From contig JAJTHG010000025.1 of the NCBI GenBank assembly GCA_021298835.1, positions 1 to 61,907 on the forward strand: a stretch of DNA of 61,907 nucleotides, read 5' to 3'. A program made the translations under genes and the position numbers. Under the pieces are notes generated by a model. That model was given only the letters and a program-made list of their open reading frames with translations. It did not search any database and was not told where the DNA came from. This stretch comes from Gemmatimonadota bacterium. Lineage in GTDB: Bacteria; Gemmatimonadota; Gemmatimonadetes; Gemmatimonadales; Gemmatimonadaceae. Positions 21,101-29,368 of the stretch are shown piece by piece (position 1 is the stretch's first letter; every line of letters starts with the position of its first letter).

Positions 21101-24042
21101 GTCGTCCCGGCCGAGTCCACCACCGCGACGCGGATCGCGGGGTTGATCGGACTCCCGCCGTTGATCGTGGCCGGCAACGCCGAGAACCGCAGGCGCACCG
21201 GGGTCCCCGGGACGCGGACCGAGAAGGAGTCGGACGTCGCCGAGGTCACCGATGCCGACGCGAACTGCAGCCGATAGCCGGTGCCGGCCGCCGCGATGGA
21301 CAGGTCGCCGAAGGTGGCGATGCCGTCCCGCGTGATGGCGCTGATCGTGCCCCCGAGCGCGGCCGCAGCCCCGCCCGACGCTGTCGCGGAGGCGGTGATC
21401 GCCAGCGAGTTCCCGACGAAGGCACCGGTGGCGAGGTTCAACGAGACGTTCCCCAGCGAGTCGGTCAGGGCCACCTGGACCGGCGGAATCGGCGAGCCGA
21501 CCCCGGTGGTCGTCGGCTGGGACAGGACCCGCAGCCGGGTGCCGGCGCCGGCGCCGACGGTGTACGGGCCGGAAGTGTCCGGTGCGAGGCCGGCGGCCGA
21601 GACGACGAACCGATAGGTCCCCGCCGTGCGGACCCGCACCGCCGCGCCGCTCGCGACGCCGCCGGTGAAGATGGAGTCGCCCGGCGCCGTCAGGACGGCA
21701 CCCGCTGGTCCGGACAGGATGCTCACCGCATACGGGAACCGCGTGAGCGTCGAGCGCACCCCCGCCGTGTCGAGCAGTTCGATCGGCACGGCGATGCCGA
21801 AGCCGGCGAACCCCGACGCCGGCGCCTTCGTCCGCCAGCGGATGCGCGCGGCGGGACCGGGGGCGCGTACGTTGAACGGCGCCGAGGTCACGTTCCCGAG
21901 CCCGGGCGCCGAGGCCACCATGGTGAAGCCCGTGCCGGCCGCGCTGACCGACGGCTGGAACTGCACCAGCCCGAAGCTGAGGGCGCGGGCCGTGTCGCTC
22001 AGCGTCGCGCCGCTGGGGTTCACCCCGAACCGCAGGGTGACGTTGATGCCGCTGACGTTCGTGGCGTTGCCGCCCGAATCGGTCGCGATGACGTTCACGA
22101 ACTGCGTCACCCCGGGAGCCACGCTCACCGGGGCGTCCCGGAACGCCAGCCGGGCCGGCGGACCGGTCTCGATGAAGACCGACAGCGTCGCCGACAAGCC
22201 GCCGGCCGTGGTGGCGCTGATGACGACGGTGTTGTTCGCCCCGCCCACGAGGCGCAGGTCGTCGAACCGCACGCGGCCACCCACCGCGGCGCGCCGCAGG
22301 GTGCCGGTCAGGGTCGCAGCGGTCGTGGACAAGCTGAGCGACACCGTGTCCGAGGCGCCGAGAGCGCGGAAGTTGCGGGAGTCCAGCAACTCGAACTCGA
22401 GCGCCGGCAGCAAGGTGCCGCCGAGGTAGCCCGACACCGACGACGTGCTCACGAGCGAGGCCGCCGGCAGCCCGATCGTGAACACCGCGCTGGTGTCGCT
22501 CCCGCCGGCCGCGCGCGTGGCCACGAGTCGCGCACTCGTCGCGGTGTCCGCGAAGACGAGCGAGTCGAATTGCGCCACGCCGAAGGCCGCGGCCACCGAG
22601 AGCGCCCCTGTCAGCGCCCCGCCCGCCGCACCGACGCGCGCCACGGTGATCGTGTCCGTCGCCGCGGCCACCACGTTGCCCGCCGAGTCCACGACCGCCA
22701 CCTGCGGTCCGGGCGCGATACGCGCGGCGCGCGTGGCCCCCGTCGGCTGTCGAACGAAACGCACGCCGACCGCCGGGCCCGCCAGCGCCGTCGCCGTGAC
22801 CGCGAACGGCGGGAGCCCCGTCACCGAGACGAGCAGCGTGTCCACCCCCGACGTCGGCCCCAGTCGCCATCCGCCGACGGTTGCCTCGCCGGCGGCGTTG
22901 GTCGTGGCACTACCGCCCGTGATCGTCCCGTTGCCGGCGTTCGGCACGCTGAAGGTCACTGTCAGGCCGCCGATCCCCTGCTGGCCGGAGTCGCGGACCA
23001 CGATGCGCGGGGCCACCGGAAGATCCGTCCCGTACCGTGCGCTCTGGCCCGCCCCCGCCGCCACGATGATGCCGGCGGGCACCTGCTGGACGCGCGTCCG
23101 GGCCCGCGAGGAGGTCAGCACGAGCGTCTGCACCTGATAGCTCGACGTGTCCCGCACGCGCGCCCGGAGCCGCGGCGCCGTCGCCGACGCGCCCGGTCCC
23201 GTCGAATCCACCTGCAGCCGGACGGTGTCGAGGCCGATGAACCGGAAGGGCAACCCGACGATCGCCGAGTCGCCCGCGTCGAGCAGCCGCACCGGGGCGC
23301 TGCGCGAGGTGAACAGGGCACCGAAGGCGAGCGAGTCCGCGACGATTCGCGTCAGCCGACGGCGGATCGGCACTCGCACCGAGTCGAGCGCACCGTCGAG
23401 GTCGGCCACGACCCACACGAGCCCCGTGTCGCGAGCGACCAGGGTCGCGCTGCCGGGGGCCTGCGGCCGGAGCCGGAGGGTGTCGCGGGAGGTGATCGTG
23501 GCGGTGACCGTCGGCGTCCCCGCCGCCGGCGAGCCGTCGGCGCGCGTGCCGCGGACGACCACGGTGCGCTGGTTCGCATTGTTGAGCGGGCCCAGGCCGG
23601 CGATCGTGTCGATCGGATCGATGCGGATCGCGCCGAAGCGCACCCGCGCGCGCGCCGAGTCCACCCGGCCGCTCGGCAGCTCGGGCGACCGCGCCGTGAA
23701 GCGCACGCGCAACGCGCCGTTGCGCCGCCCGGTGATCCAGGCGGTCTGGGCGCGAACCGAGTCCACGCGCGCCAGCGACGTGTCCGACACCTCGAAAGCC
23801 AGCGCGACGTTCGCGAAGTTCACCGGGGCCGACGGGGTCACCGTGAACGGACGCGAGGCCCCGACCGTCAGCACCGAGTCGCCGCTGACCGCGAAGGTCA
23901 CCGAGGTCGCCGCCGAGTCGCCGCCCGTCAGCTTGTCGAGGCCGCAGTTCGCGACGGCGACCGCGAGGAGCAGCGCCCCGACGACGCCGGGACGCGAGCG
24001 GCGGGATCGACCAGCAATGATTGGCGGATGGGAAGGCGACAT
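18172..24042 (-). CDS. Giant Ig-repeat lipoprotein (1956 aa)
   Basis: The frame is open further upstream, but the start is set at MSPSHPPIIAGRSRRSRPGV, which begins a lipoprotein signal peptide with VAVANC and lipidation at Cys33. The rest is a string of roughly 18-20 repeats of about 90-100 residues. Each has the pattern ...P..V.V.DS.GN.V (for example VALTDSLGNVS, VVDSAGNVV, ATDSGGNAT), then strand-rich text, A..GVA.F..L and GY.L.A. This is the bacterial Ig-like (Big/invasin-type) adhesin pattern. Cysteines are almost absent after the lipidated one. The C-terminus stops at LLFNIL with no sorting domain. It is the first gene of the kinase operon; surface display or a cell-envelope scaffold is inferred. 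Confidence 0.85.
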   Translation of the reverse strand: MSPSHPPIIAGRSRRSRPGVVGALLLAVAVANCGLDKLTGGDSAATSVTFAVSGDSVLTVGASRPFTVTPSAPVNFANVALAFEVSDTSLARVDSVRAQTAWITGRRNGALRVRFTARSPELPSGRVDSARARVRFGAIRIDPIDTIAGLGPLNNANQRTVVVRGTRADGSPAAGTPTVTATITSRDTLRLRPQAPGSATLVARDTGLVWVVADLDGALDSVRVPIRRRLTRIVADSLAFGALFTSRSAPVRLLDAGDSAIVGLPFRFIGLDTVRLQVDSTGPGASATAPRLRARVRDTSSYQVQTLVLTSSRARTRVQQVPAGIIVAAGAGQSARYGTDLPVAPRIVVRDSGQQGIGGLTVTFSVPNAGNGTITGGSATTNAAGEATVGGWRLGPTSGVDTLLVSVTGLPPFAVTATALAGPAVGVRFVRQPTGATRAARIAPGPQVAVVDSAGNVVAAATDTITVARVGAAGGALTGALSVAAAFGVAQFDSLVFADTATSARLVATRAAGGSDTSAVFTIGLPAASLVSTSSVSGYLGGTLLPALEFELLDSRNFRALGASDTVSLSLSTTAATLTGTLRRAAVGGRVRFDDLRLVGGANNTVVISATTAGGLSATLSVFIETGPPARLAFRDAPVSVAPGVTQFVNVIATDSGGNATNVSGINVTLRFGVNPSGATLSDTARALSFGLVQFQPSVSAAGTGFTMVASAPGLGNVTSAPFNVRAPGPAARIRWRTKAPASGFAGFGIAVPIELLDTAGVRSTLTRFPYAVSILSGPAGAVLTAPGDSIFTGGVASGAAVRVRTAGTYRFVVSAAGLAPDTSGPYTVGAGAGTRLRVLSQPTTTGVGSPIPPVQVALTDSLGNVSLNLATGAFVGNSLAITASATASGGAAAALGGTISAITRDGIATFGDLSIAAAGTGYRLQFASASVTSATSDSFSVRVPGTPVRLRFSALPATINGGSPINPAIRVAVVDSAGTTVSTRTDQITLSLTGAAGATLAGTTTVTAANGVAQFTGVTIPRADTGLRIVAQSSLPGIVADSTPRFRVNVGPVSRLRFLEVPATLIPMARMTPSPVVAATDSGGNVVTTASDSIGLTPFSPGPTFWSTFGRTGVALVNGVARFDSLLVSASPGQEVRLTPFSWRGVSYARRDTTAAVTATVGSAQRVRVEWNAGSRISAGTGYLLFGNVLDAGGNRVTTAAVPVTLGIIGPAGAIVGGSTTTTSVNGAWQLSPVVLTTPGQYRWVITSPALDADTSAPFVVMGPAMRPRIMQAPATGVRNGAMGPVRVILLDALGQGVRMAGARVSIALSGGGALAGQTTAVTSIGTGDTASTVTFTNLVPDAGGARRLVVTLSPGSGVAASPQPDSVPLAIATYGPAAALQFTTQPSTVLAGGTMGSSPVVAVLDSVGNVVTDSVARSISISLQQGVQPGLNTPTNGSLFGTLSATPAPGTGTATFANLSVNAPGSGYALVATANGVNAGLSASFNVVQASDAFALRFLPTTVPTSATAGGVLSGSGGTLAVEVVNSSNARVTSGTVPITLSVQGSAAPFAGTVTVAAVNGVATFPAATIQRAGGPYTLVATSPGLNAATSANAVPVEPAAAAALRVLDSLPTVVAGTTWPSLRVAIVDGFQNIVTSATSAVTLRGRQSFPGDSSYLTATTETALDVTAPVVVNAVSGIATFTGLRPRFAMQQNFNRFFFDATGLGSASTPRFVVLGGAPAAALIGTDSSFSARFANNQPLAAYLYVFDSLGNCASSAPPSVTLGVRRTNGTAPPAGIALSGSSTQTTTGCFTRLDGRAFTGVTAADSLQLTITAAGLTTLSGNRSFAVVPFGNPAQLSLRQGPSNTNRATNITPAVTVGVTDAFGNVVSNLTTGVNGLTGTITLTLPNATSVGGASTVLSGGGPVNLVNGLATFPGLQVNNPGTGYQLRAAVTAGTSVPGVTAAILSLLFNIL

Positions 24043-24364
24043 CGGGGTCGGGACGATCGTTGGATCGGGGGATGGCCGGACAAGCGCGGTCACCCGGGCT
24101 GGCCGCAAGTTCCGGTCCGCCCAGCGGGTCAGCCTGGTCGAGTATCGGCAAGATCTCGCCGTAAGTGATCCCCGGGCAAGTTGATGACCGGCGGAACCGG
24201 CTGCGCCCCGACGCCCGCCTCGCCGCCTGCACGTGACCGCCCCCCTTCGCCATCGCCCGCTGCGCCTTCGCAGCCGGCCGCTGTGTCCGGTCGGAGGGTG
24301 GGACGCCGCTGGTACGTGGTGGCCGGGCCGAGGGCCGCCCGGGGCCGCAAGTGCTTCCCGTTGC
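24043..24364. other. Intergenic region between giant lipoprotein gene and rpsL promoter
   Basis: About 320 bp with no convincing gene. It must hold the promoter of the minus-strand Ig/kinase operon, but I see no clear -35/-10 pair for it. Confidence 0.5.
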
Positions 24365-24393
24365 TTGACTTCGCTCCCGGCAGCGGGTACGAT
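24365..24393 (+). promoter_or_regulatory. Sigma70-like promoter for rpsL-rpsG
   Basis: TTGACT (24365-24370), a 17-nt spacer and TACGAT (24388-24393). The predicted transcript start is about 70 nt before the rpsL ATG. Both hexamers are near consensus in a region that is otherwise very GC-rich. Confidence 0.8.
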
Positions 24394-24469
24394 TGAGGGC
24401 TCCCGGTGCTTGTGCGCCGGACGTCGGTCGTTCCGGCCGACTCCTTTACGTCCTCGCTGCACAGTCGCA

Positions 24470-24874
24470 ATGCCCACGATCAACCAGCTCGTTCGGCGCG
24501 CCCGCCGCGATGCGGTGGTGAAGTCCAAGTCGCCGGCGCTGAAGGCCAATCCCTTCAAGCGCGGCGTCTGCACCCGCGTCTACACCACGACGCCCAAGAA
24601 GCCGAACTCGGCCCTCCGCAAGGTCGCGAAGGTCCGCCTGCAGAACGGCATCGAAGTCATCGCCTACATCCCGGGCGAAGGCCACAACCTGCAGGAGCAC
24701 TCGATCGTGCTCGTCCGCGGCGGCCGCGTGAAGGACCTGCCGGGCGTGCGGTACCACATCGTCCGCGGCACCCTCGACGCCGCCGGCGTCAACGGCCGCA
24801 ACAAGAGCCGCTCGAAGTACGGAACCAAGAAGCCGAAGGCGGGTGCCGCCGCGGCGGGAGGCAAGAAGAAGTGA
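24470..24874 (+). CDS. rpsL: 30S ribosomal protein S12
   Basis: Encodes 134 aa from [15 protein letters not shown]12 controls decoding accuracy in the 30S A site. [18 protein letters not shown] carries the conserved Lys of the streptomycin site in its usual wild-type form, and [16 protein letters not shown] carries the second site. The tail after KYGTKKPK is an Ala/Gly/Lys stretch about 10 residues longer than usual. Its stop overlaps the GTG start of rpsG (GTGA). Confidence 0.98.
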   Translation: MPTINQLVRRARRDAVVKSKSPALKANPFKRGVCTRVYTTTPKKPNSALRKVAKVRLQNGIEVIAYIPGEGHNLQEHSIVLVRGGRVKDLPGVRYHIVRGTLDAAGVNGRNKSRSKYGTKKPKAGAAAAGGKKK

Positions 24875-25341
24875 GCCGCCGCAAGAAGGCCATCAAGCGC
24901 CCGATCCTCGCCGATCCGCGCTACGACAGCCAGACCGTCGCCAAGTTCATCAACGTGATGATGTTCGACGGCAAGCGCTCCCTCGCCGAGGGCATCTTCT
25001 ACTCGGCCATGGACCTCGTCGAGAATCGCACGCAGCAGCCGGGCGTCAACGTGTTCAAGCAGGCGCTCAACAACCTCAAGCCGGTCGTCGAGGTCAAGAG
25101 CCGCCGCGTCGGCGGCGCCACCTATCAGGTGCCCGTCGAGGTCCGCCCCGACCGCCGCACGGCGCTCGCGATGCGCTGGCTGATCTCCTTCTCGCGCGAC
25201 CGCAACGAGAAGTCGATGGCCGAGCGGCTGGCCGCCGAGGTCATCGCCGCGTCGAAGGGCGAAGGCAACGCGGTGAAGAAGAAGGAAGACACGCACCGCA
25301 TGGCCGAAGCCAACAAGGCCTTCGCGCACTACCGCTGGTAA
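24871..25341 (+). CDS. rpsG: 30S ribosomal protein S7
   Basis: Encodes 156 aa from a GTG overlapping the rpsL stop; 156 is the exact usual length. S7 nucleates 30S head assembly and contacts E-site t[38 protein letters not shown] and the C-terminal [20 protein letters not shown] are diagnostic. In most bacteria fusA follows directly; here the unit ends with a terminator. Confidence 0.98.
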   Translation: MSRRKKAIKRPILADPRYDSQTVAKFINVMMFDGKRSLAEGIFYSAMDLVENRTQQPGVNVFKQALNNLKPVVEVKSRRVGGATYQVPVEVRPDRRTALAMRWLISFSRDRNEKSMAERLAAEVIAASKGEGNAVKKKEDTHRMAEANKAFAHYRW

Positions 25342-25364
25342 GCGGGCGGGACGTCCGATGTCGA

Positions 25365-25394
25365 AGCGGGGCGCTGCGGGAGCGGCGCCCCGCT
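25365..25394. terminator. Terminator hairpin between rpsG and the convergent envelope operon
   Basis: A perfect 10-bp stem (AGCGGGGCGC with GCGCCCCGCT) and a 10-nt loop, 23 bp after the rpsG stop, followed on the plus strand by a weak GTTTCCTCCC stretch. The position between convergent genes suggests it serves both strands. Confidence 0.7.
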
Positions 25395-25408
25395 GACGTT
25401 TCCTCCCG

Positions 25409-26914
25409 TCATCCGCGAGGGACCGCGGCACGCCGCGGCACGCGCATCTCCCCCGTCGTCAGCAGGTCCGCCAGCAGCGCATCCCGCGCCCGGACCCCCG
25501 CCTCGAACGGCCCCACGAGGTGCGCGATCGAGTTCGCGTAGTACGAGATGAGTTCCCGCCCCCGCGGCAGCACCGCGTAGCCGTCGCCCGTCGGGGCCAG
25601 CACCCGCCGCAGTTCGAGCATCTCCACCGCGCGCGCGAGCCACTCGTCCAGCGTGCCCTCCCCCTCCAGCCCGCGGGCCGAGAGCTCCCGCAGCACGTCG
25701 CGCAACTCCTCCACCCGCTCGCGCAGCGCCGAACCCGAGATGAAGTCGCCCCCGAGCGTCTGCAGCGCCGCACACACCAGCGGGACCGGCGTCACGGGGA
25801 CGATCTGCCCGATGCGCGCCATCAGTTCGTTCATGAGCGCCTGGACCACCGCCAGCCGCTCGTGCCGCTCGAGTCCGAAGATCCGCTCCGCCCCCACCTC
25901 ATCGAACCACGGGGCCAGCGGCACCGGCTGCCCGAGCGTCACCGCCGCGAGCCCGTACCGGCGGAAGCGCCCGAACGCGAGCCGCGTGAGGTTCCAGCCC
26001 AGGTACCGACCCACGCCCGCCAGTTGCCGCCACCGCCCGCCGCGGGGCGGCGCGTCGCCGCGCTCGGCCGCCTCGCGGCGCGCGTGCTCGTGCAGGAGCG
26101 AGCGGTCCTCCAGCACCCGGTCGTAGTTGATCCCGACCGGCACCACGTACAACCGGCCGCGGTAGGCCGGGTCGCGCGCGATCCCCAGCAGGTAGTCGAA
26201 GAGCCCGATCTTGCCCGGCAGCAGCCGTCCGTCGCGCGTCAGCCCGCCCTCGGGGAAGATCCCCTGCGTCACGCCGTTGCGCGTGATGAGCTGCACGTAC
26301 GCCTCGAGCACCGCGTGGTAGAGCGGCTCGCGATAGCGGCGGCGGATGAAATACGAGCCGAAGGCCTTGAAGAGCGGCTCGAGGGGCCATGCGCGCGCCC
26401 ACTCCCCGACCGCCCAGGAGATGCTCACCTCGCCGGCCAGCGCGTATCCTGCCAGCACGTAGTCCGCATTGCTGCGGTGGTTGAGCAGGTAGATCACCAC
26501 CGCGTCCTTCGGCAGCGCCGCCAGCGCCCTCGGCGCCTCCTGCGTCACCACCACCTTGTAGAAGAGCCCCAGCACCCGCTCGGCAACCGGGTGCCCCAGC
26601 CGGTAGTACGCGAGCAGGTTGAAGCTCGGCACCATCTCGTCGATGTAGCGCTCGACGCGCTCCCAGCCCGCCTTGGCCGTCGTGCCGTTCGCGCGCGCAT
26701 GCTCCGCCACGGCCAGCGCGATGCGCGGGTCGGTCAGGAGCTCGGCGGCCACGAACGGCTTCGCCTGCAGCTTGTAGCGGTCGAGCCGCGCCCCCGAGCG
26801 GCGGATCACCCGCACCGCGAGCCGCTGCAGCCGGCGGCGCAGCATCGCCGCAAAGAGGACCAGCGCGGCGATCGTGCCAAGCGTCCACGCCAGGCCCGTC
26901 GCCAGCGGACTCAC
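25409..26914 (-). CDS. plsB: PlsB-type glycerol-3-phosphate acyltransferase
   Basis: Encodes 501 aa from a GTG overlapping the mlaD stop (GTGA). PlsB-type enzymes acylate sn-glycerol 3-phosphate at the membrane, the first step of phospholipid synthesis. The HX4D motif is NHRSNAD (His146, Asp151), followed by GSYFIRRRYREPLY near 186-199 and the phosphate-binding IFPEGGLTRDGR (219-230). An N-terminal hydrophobic segment (residues 5-23) anchors it. It is much shorter than the ~800-residue E. coli PlsB, lacking that protein's long N-terminal region; a 1-acylglycerol-phosphate acyltransferase role is the alternative. It is the last gene of the nine-gene envelope operon. Confidence 0.8.
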   Translation of the reverse strand: MSPLATGLAWTLGTIAALVLFAAMLRRRLQRLAVRVIRRSGARLDRYKLQAKPFVAAELLTDPRIALAVAEHARANGTTAKAGWERVERYIDEMVPSFNLLAYYRLGHPVAERVLGLFYKVVVTQEAPRALAALPKDAVVIYLLNHRSNADYVLAGYALAGEVSISWAVGEWARAWPLEPLFKAFGSYFIRRRYREPLYHAVLEAYVQLITRNGVTQGIFPEGGLTRDGRLLPGKIGLFDYLLGIARDPAYRGRLYVVPVGINYDRVLEDRSLLHEHARREAAERGDAPPRGGRWRQLAGVGRYLGWNLTRLAFGRFRRYGLAAVTLGQPVPLAPWFDEVGAERIFGLERHERLAVVQALMNELMARIGQIVPVTPVPLVCAALQTLGGDFISGSALRERVEELRDVLRELSARGLEGEGTLDEWLARAVEMLELRRVLAPTGDGYAVLPRGRELISYYANSIAHLVGPFEAGVRARDALLADLLTTGEMRVPRRAAVPRG

Positions 26915-27906
26915 GGCCGCGCGGAATCGCGGGGGGCGTGGCGGGCCGTATCGGCGGACGCCGGGCGGGGGGCGGCGGCGGGCGGGGGCACCCGGCCCAC
27001 CGGCTCGCGCGGCGGGGCATCCCGCGGCGTCGGCGGCAGCACGCCCGTGAACGCGCGCATGGGGCTGCGCGACACCTCACCGGTGAAGTGGCGCAGCAGC
27101 ACCGCGGAGGTGTCGAGGTTCGCCATGATGCGCACGATCTCCGGCTCGCGCGCGGTCGCGAGCCGCGTGAGGTCGGCGAGCGACCGCCGGGAATCCGAGA
27201 GCAGCGTTGCCACCGAGTCGGTCACCCGCAACGCCGCCGGCGTCACCTGCTGCAGCCCGCGCAGCAGCGTGTCGGCGGTCGCGAGGTCGCGTTGCACCGC
27301 CGAGAACAGGCCCGGCAGCGCCTCCTGCGTCGTGCGCACCGCCCCCTCGGCCGCCCCGAGCGCGGCGTTCGCGGTGACGGCCGTGCGCTTGAGCGAGTCG
27401 AGCAGCGCGAGCGTGCTCGCGATCACGCGCCGGACGTCGCGGTTGAGGTCGCCCGCGAGGCGGTTGAGCTGGTCGACGACCGCCGTCGCCCGCGTGCCGG
27501 GGATCATGCTGCCGGGCGGCAGGAAGCCGCTCACGGAGTCCGGGGTCTCGAGCGCGATGCTCGCTGCGCCGATCACGGCCGGTGGCACCAGCTGCGCCGT
27601 GGTCCCCCGGGGGATCTGGAACGGCCGCCCGTCGGACAACTGGGCGTCGAGCCGCATCGTGACCCGGAAGAAGTAGCCGCGGGCCGCATCCCGGACCGGC
27701 TCGATCTCGGCGACGCGGCCCACGGTGAACCCGCGCAGCTTGACCTCCGACTGCACCGCCACGCCCTCGATCCGGTCGAACTCGGTCTGGTACCGCACCG
27801 AGGTGTCGGTCACCGCGGGGGCGAACCACACCGCGCTGCCCACTGCGATCGCGACCGAGCCGAGCACCATCGTCCCGACGGCGAGGTCGCCGCGTTCCCA
27901 CTTCAC
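26911..27906 (-). CDS. mlaD: MlaD/MCE-family lipid transport substrate-binding protein
   Basis: Encodes 331 aa from a GTG overlapping the stop of the MlaF-like gene. One N-terminal transmembrane helix (residues about 10-30, GTMVLGSVAIAVGSAVWFAP) is followed by one MCE domain (about 38-115: GVAVQSEVKLRGFTVGRVAEI, PRGTTAQLVPPAVIGAASIAL). A long helical region to about 290 likely forms the trans-periplasmic needle, and the tail is Pro/Ala-rich. MCE proteins form hexameric tunnels for lipid transfer between inner and outer membranes. Its partner permease and ATPase-like gene are directly upstream. Confidence 0.88.
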   Translation of the reverse strand: MKWERGDLAVGTMVLGSVAIAVGSAVWFAPAVTDTSVRYQTEFDRIEGVAVQSEVKLRGFTVGRVAEIEPVRDAARGYFFRVTMRLDAQLSDGRPFQIPRGTTAQLVPPAVIGAASIALETPDSVSGFLPPGSMIPGTRATAVVDQLNRLAGDLNRDVRRVIASTLALLDSLKRTAVTANAALGAAEGAVRTTQEALPGLFSAVQRDLATADTLLRGLQQVTPAALRVTDSVATLLSDSRRSLADLTRLATAREPEIVRIMANLDTSAVLLRHFTGEVSRSPMRAFTGVLPPTPRDAPPREPVGRVPPPAAAPRPASADTARHAPRDSARP

Positions 27907-28568
27907 CTGGGTGCCTCCGCGGGGGTGAAACCCCGGCTGTCCCACAACGCGATCCGGTCCGCCGCGTCGTACAGCGGTTCGTTGCGACGAAAGGTCGTCA
28001 CGAGCGCGCTCGGCGCAAGCGCCCGGCAGCGCCGCAGCATCGCCGCCGCCTGCACCGACTTCACTGCCGCGAAGGGATCCTCGAGCACCAGCACGGCCGG
28101 CCGCCGCGCGACGGCCCGGACCACCGCCACGATGGCCCGGACGTCCTCGGGCAGGTCCGAGGGCCGCGCCTCCGCCCAGGAGGCGAGGCCGAACTGCTCG
28201 AGTCCCTCGCGCGCCCGCGCCTCCGCCTCGGCGGCCCCGCAGACGCCGGCGTACACCAGCGACACGACGAGGTTGCGCCGCACCCCCATGTTGCTCACCA
28301 GGCCGTCGGGCTGGAGCGCCGTCCCCAGGCGTCGCCGGAACGGCCCGAGCGCAGCATTCGACAGCTGCCCCGGATCCTCCCCCAGCACCGAGACGGTGCC
28401 CGCCGCGCGCGACTGCAGTCCGACGCAGATGCGCAGGAGGGGCGACGAGCGCGCCGGCGTCGTGCGCACCACGAGCCATTCGCCGTCCGCGACCGAGACG
28501 TCGAGCGGGGCCGTCCATTCGCTGGAACCGGCAGGCAGCACCCCCGCCAGCGCGACCGGTGCCGTCAC
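27903..28568 (-). CDS. Degenerate MlaF-like ABC ATPase subunit, catalytic motifs lost
   Basis: Encodes 221 aa from a GTG overlapping the mlaE stop. The overall pattern of an MlaF ATPase can be followed, but every catalytic motif is changed. Walker A reads TTPARSSPLLR (36-46), with Ser41 in place of Lys and no glycines. The LSGGM signature reads LPEDV (139-143). Walker B reads VLVLEDP (159-165), with Glu163-Asp164 where Asp-Glu is expected. The switch His is Thr192. The Q-loop Gln86 remains. Frame, codon use and tight coupling to both neighbours argue against a decayed pseudogene. It most likely keeps a structural role with MlaE or needs another ATPase. Confidence 0.8.
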   Translation of the reverse strand: MTAPVALAGVLPAGSSEWTAPLDVSVADGEWLVVRTTPARSSPLLRICVGLQSRAAGTVSVLGEDPGQLSNAALGPFRRRLGTALQPDGLVSNMGVRRNLVVSLVYAGVCGAAEAEARAREGLEQFGLASWAEARPSDLPEDVRAIVAVVRAVARRPAVLVLEDPFAAVKSVQAAAMLRRCRALAPSALVTTFRRNEPLYDAADRIALWDSRGFTPAEAPR

Positions 28569-29356
28569 GAGTAGCGCAGCAGGGCCGCGGTCGCCGTGAT
28601 CACGACCAGGCCGAGCAGCGAGAAGACCATCGCGTCCGTCACGCGACGCGGGATCTCGCTCGGGCTCTTCTGCGCCTGCAGCCCGGCGAAGGTGCAGCAC
28701 CCGGCGATCATGATCCCCGAGGCCGTGCCTTTCGCGAGCGATTCCCAGACGTCCGACGGCCGCAGCACCAGCCGGAGCGACTCCACGTAGCGGTCGAGGG
28801 ACACCTGCTGGAGCACCGTCGTCGCCGTCACGCCGGCGCTGCCGAGCACGATCAGGTTGAAGAACAGCGTCAGGCACGCCACCGACAGCCCCACCCCGAG
28901 CAGGCGGGGCATCACGACGAAGTGCAGCGGGTTCACCCCGAGCGCCTCGAGCGCGTCCGTTTCGCCGAGGACCCGCGCGGTGGCGACCTCGGACGCGATC
29001 GCCGTCCCCGAGCGCGCGAGGACGAGGATGGCCGCGAGCAGCGGACCGGCCTCGCGCACGACCACCGTCGCGAGGAGGCGCGCCAGCGTGTCGGCCACCC
29101 CGAGCGCGACCGCCGCGGCGTTGGCCTCGACGATCACGACGACGCCGATCGCAGCGGCGATGACGACCGTGAGCGGCAGCGCCTGGACCGCGGTGAAGCG
29201 CACCTGCGACACGACGGCCCGCATCACCGGACCGGCGGCCGTTGCCGGCAGGTGCGTGGCGGCGCGCAGCACCGCCCCCGCGAAGCGCGTCAGGTCGAGC
29301 GCCTGCCCGCCAAGCACGCGGGTCGCACGACCGGTGGCGGCGACGGTGTCGAGCAC
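28565..29356 (-). CDS. mlaE: MlaE-family lipid ABC transporter permease
   Basis: Encodes 263 aa from a GTG. Hydrophobic segments span about 55-75, 95-120, 150-180, 205-230 and 240-260. The family core REAGPLLAAILVLARSGTAI, then SEVATARVLGETDALEALGV (the EXXA-like coupling region) and NPLHFVVMPRL, are clear. It is the inner-membrane permease of MCE-type phospholipid transport. It follows ridA by 12 bp and is coupled to the MlaF-like gene by GTGA. Confidence 0.92.
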   Translation of the reverse strand: MLDTVAATGRATRVLGGQALDLTRFAGAVLRAATHLPATAAGPVMRAVVSQVRFTAVQALPLTVVIAAAIGVVVIVEANAAAVALGVADTLARLLATVVVREAGPLLAAILVLARSGTAIASEVATARVLGETDALEALGVNPLHFVVMPRLLGVGLSVACLTLFFNLIVLGSAGVTATTVLQQVSLDRYVESLRLVLRPSDVWESLAKGTASGIMIAGCCTFAGLQAQKSPSEIPRRVTDAMVFSLLGLVVITATAALLRYS

Positions 29357-29368
29357 GACTCCCCCCGC

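Noticed and set aside
18130-24168. A plus-strand open frame of about 2000 codons opposite the Ig-like gene
   Set aside because: It is the mirror of a GC-rich coding frame: Arg/Gly/His-rich, no domains, no start context. The minus strand has a signal peptide and repeat pattern.
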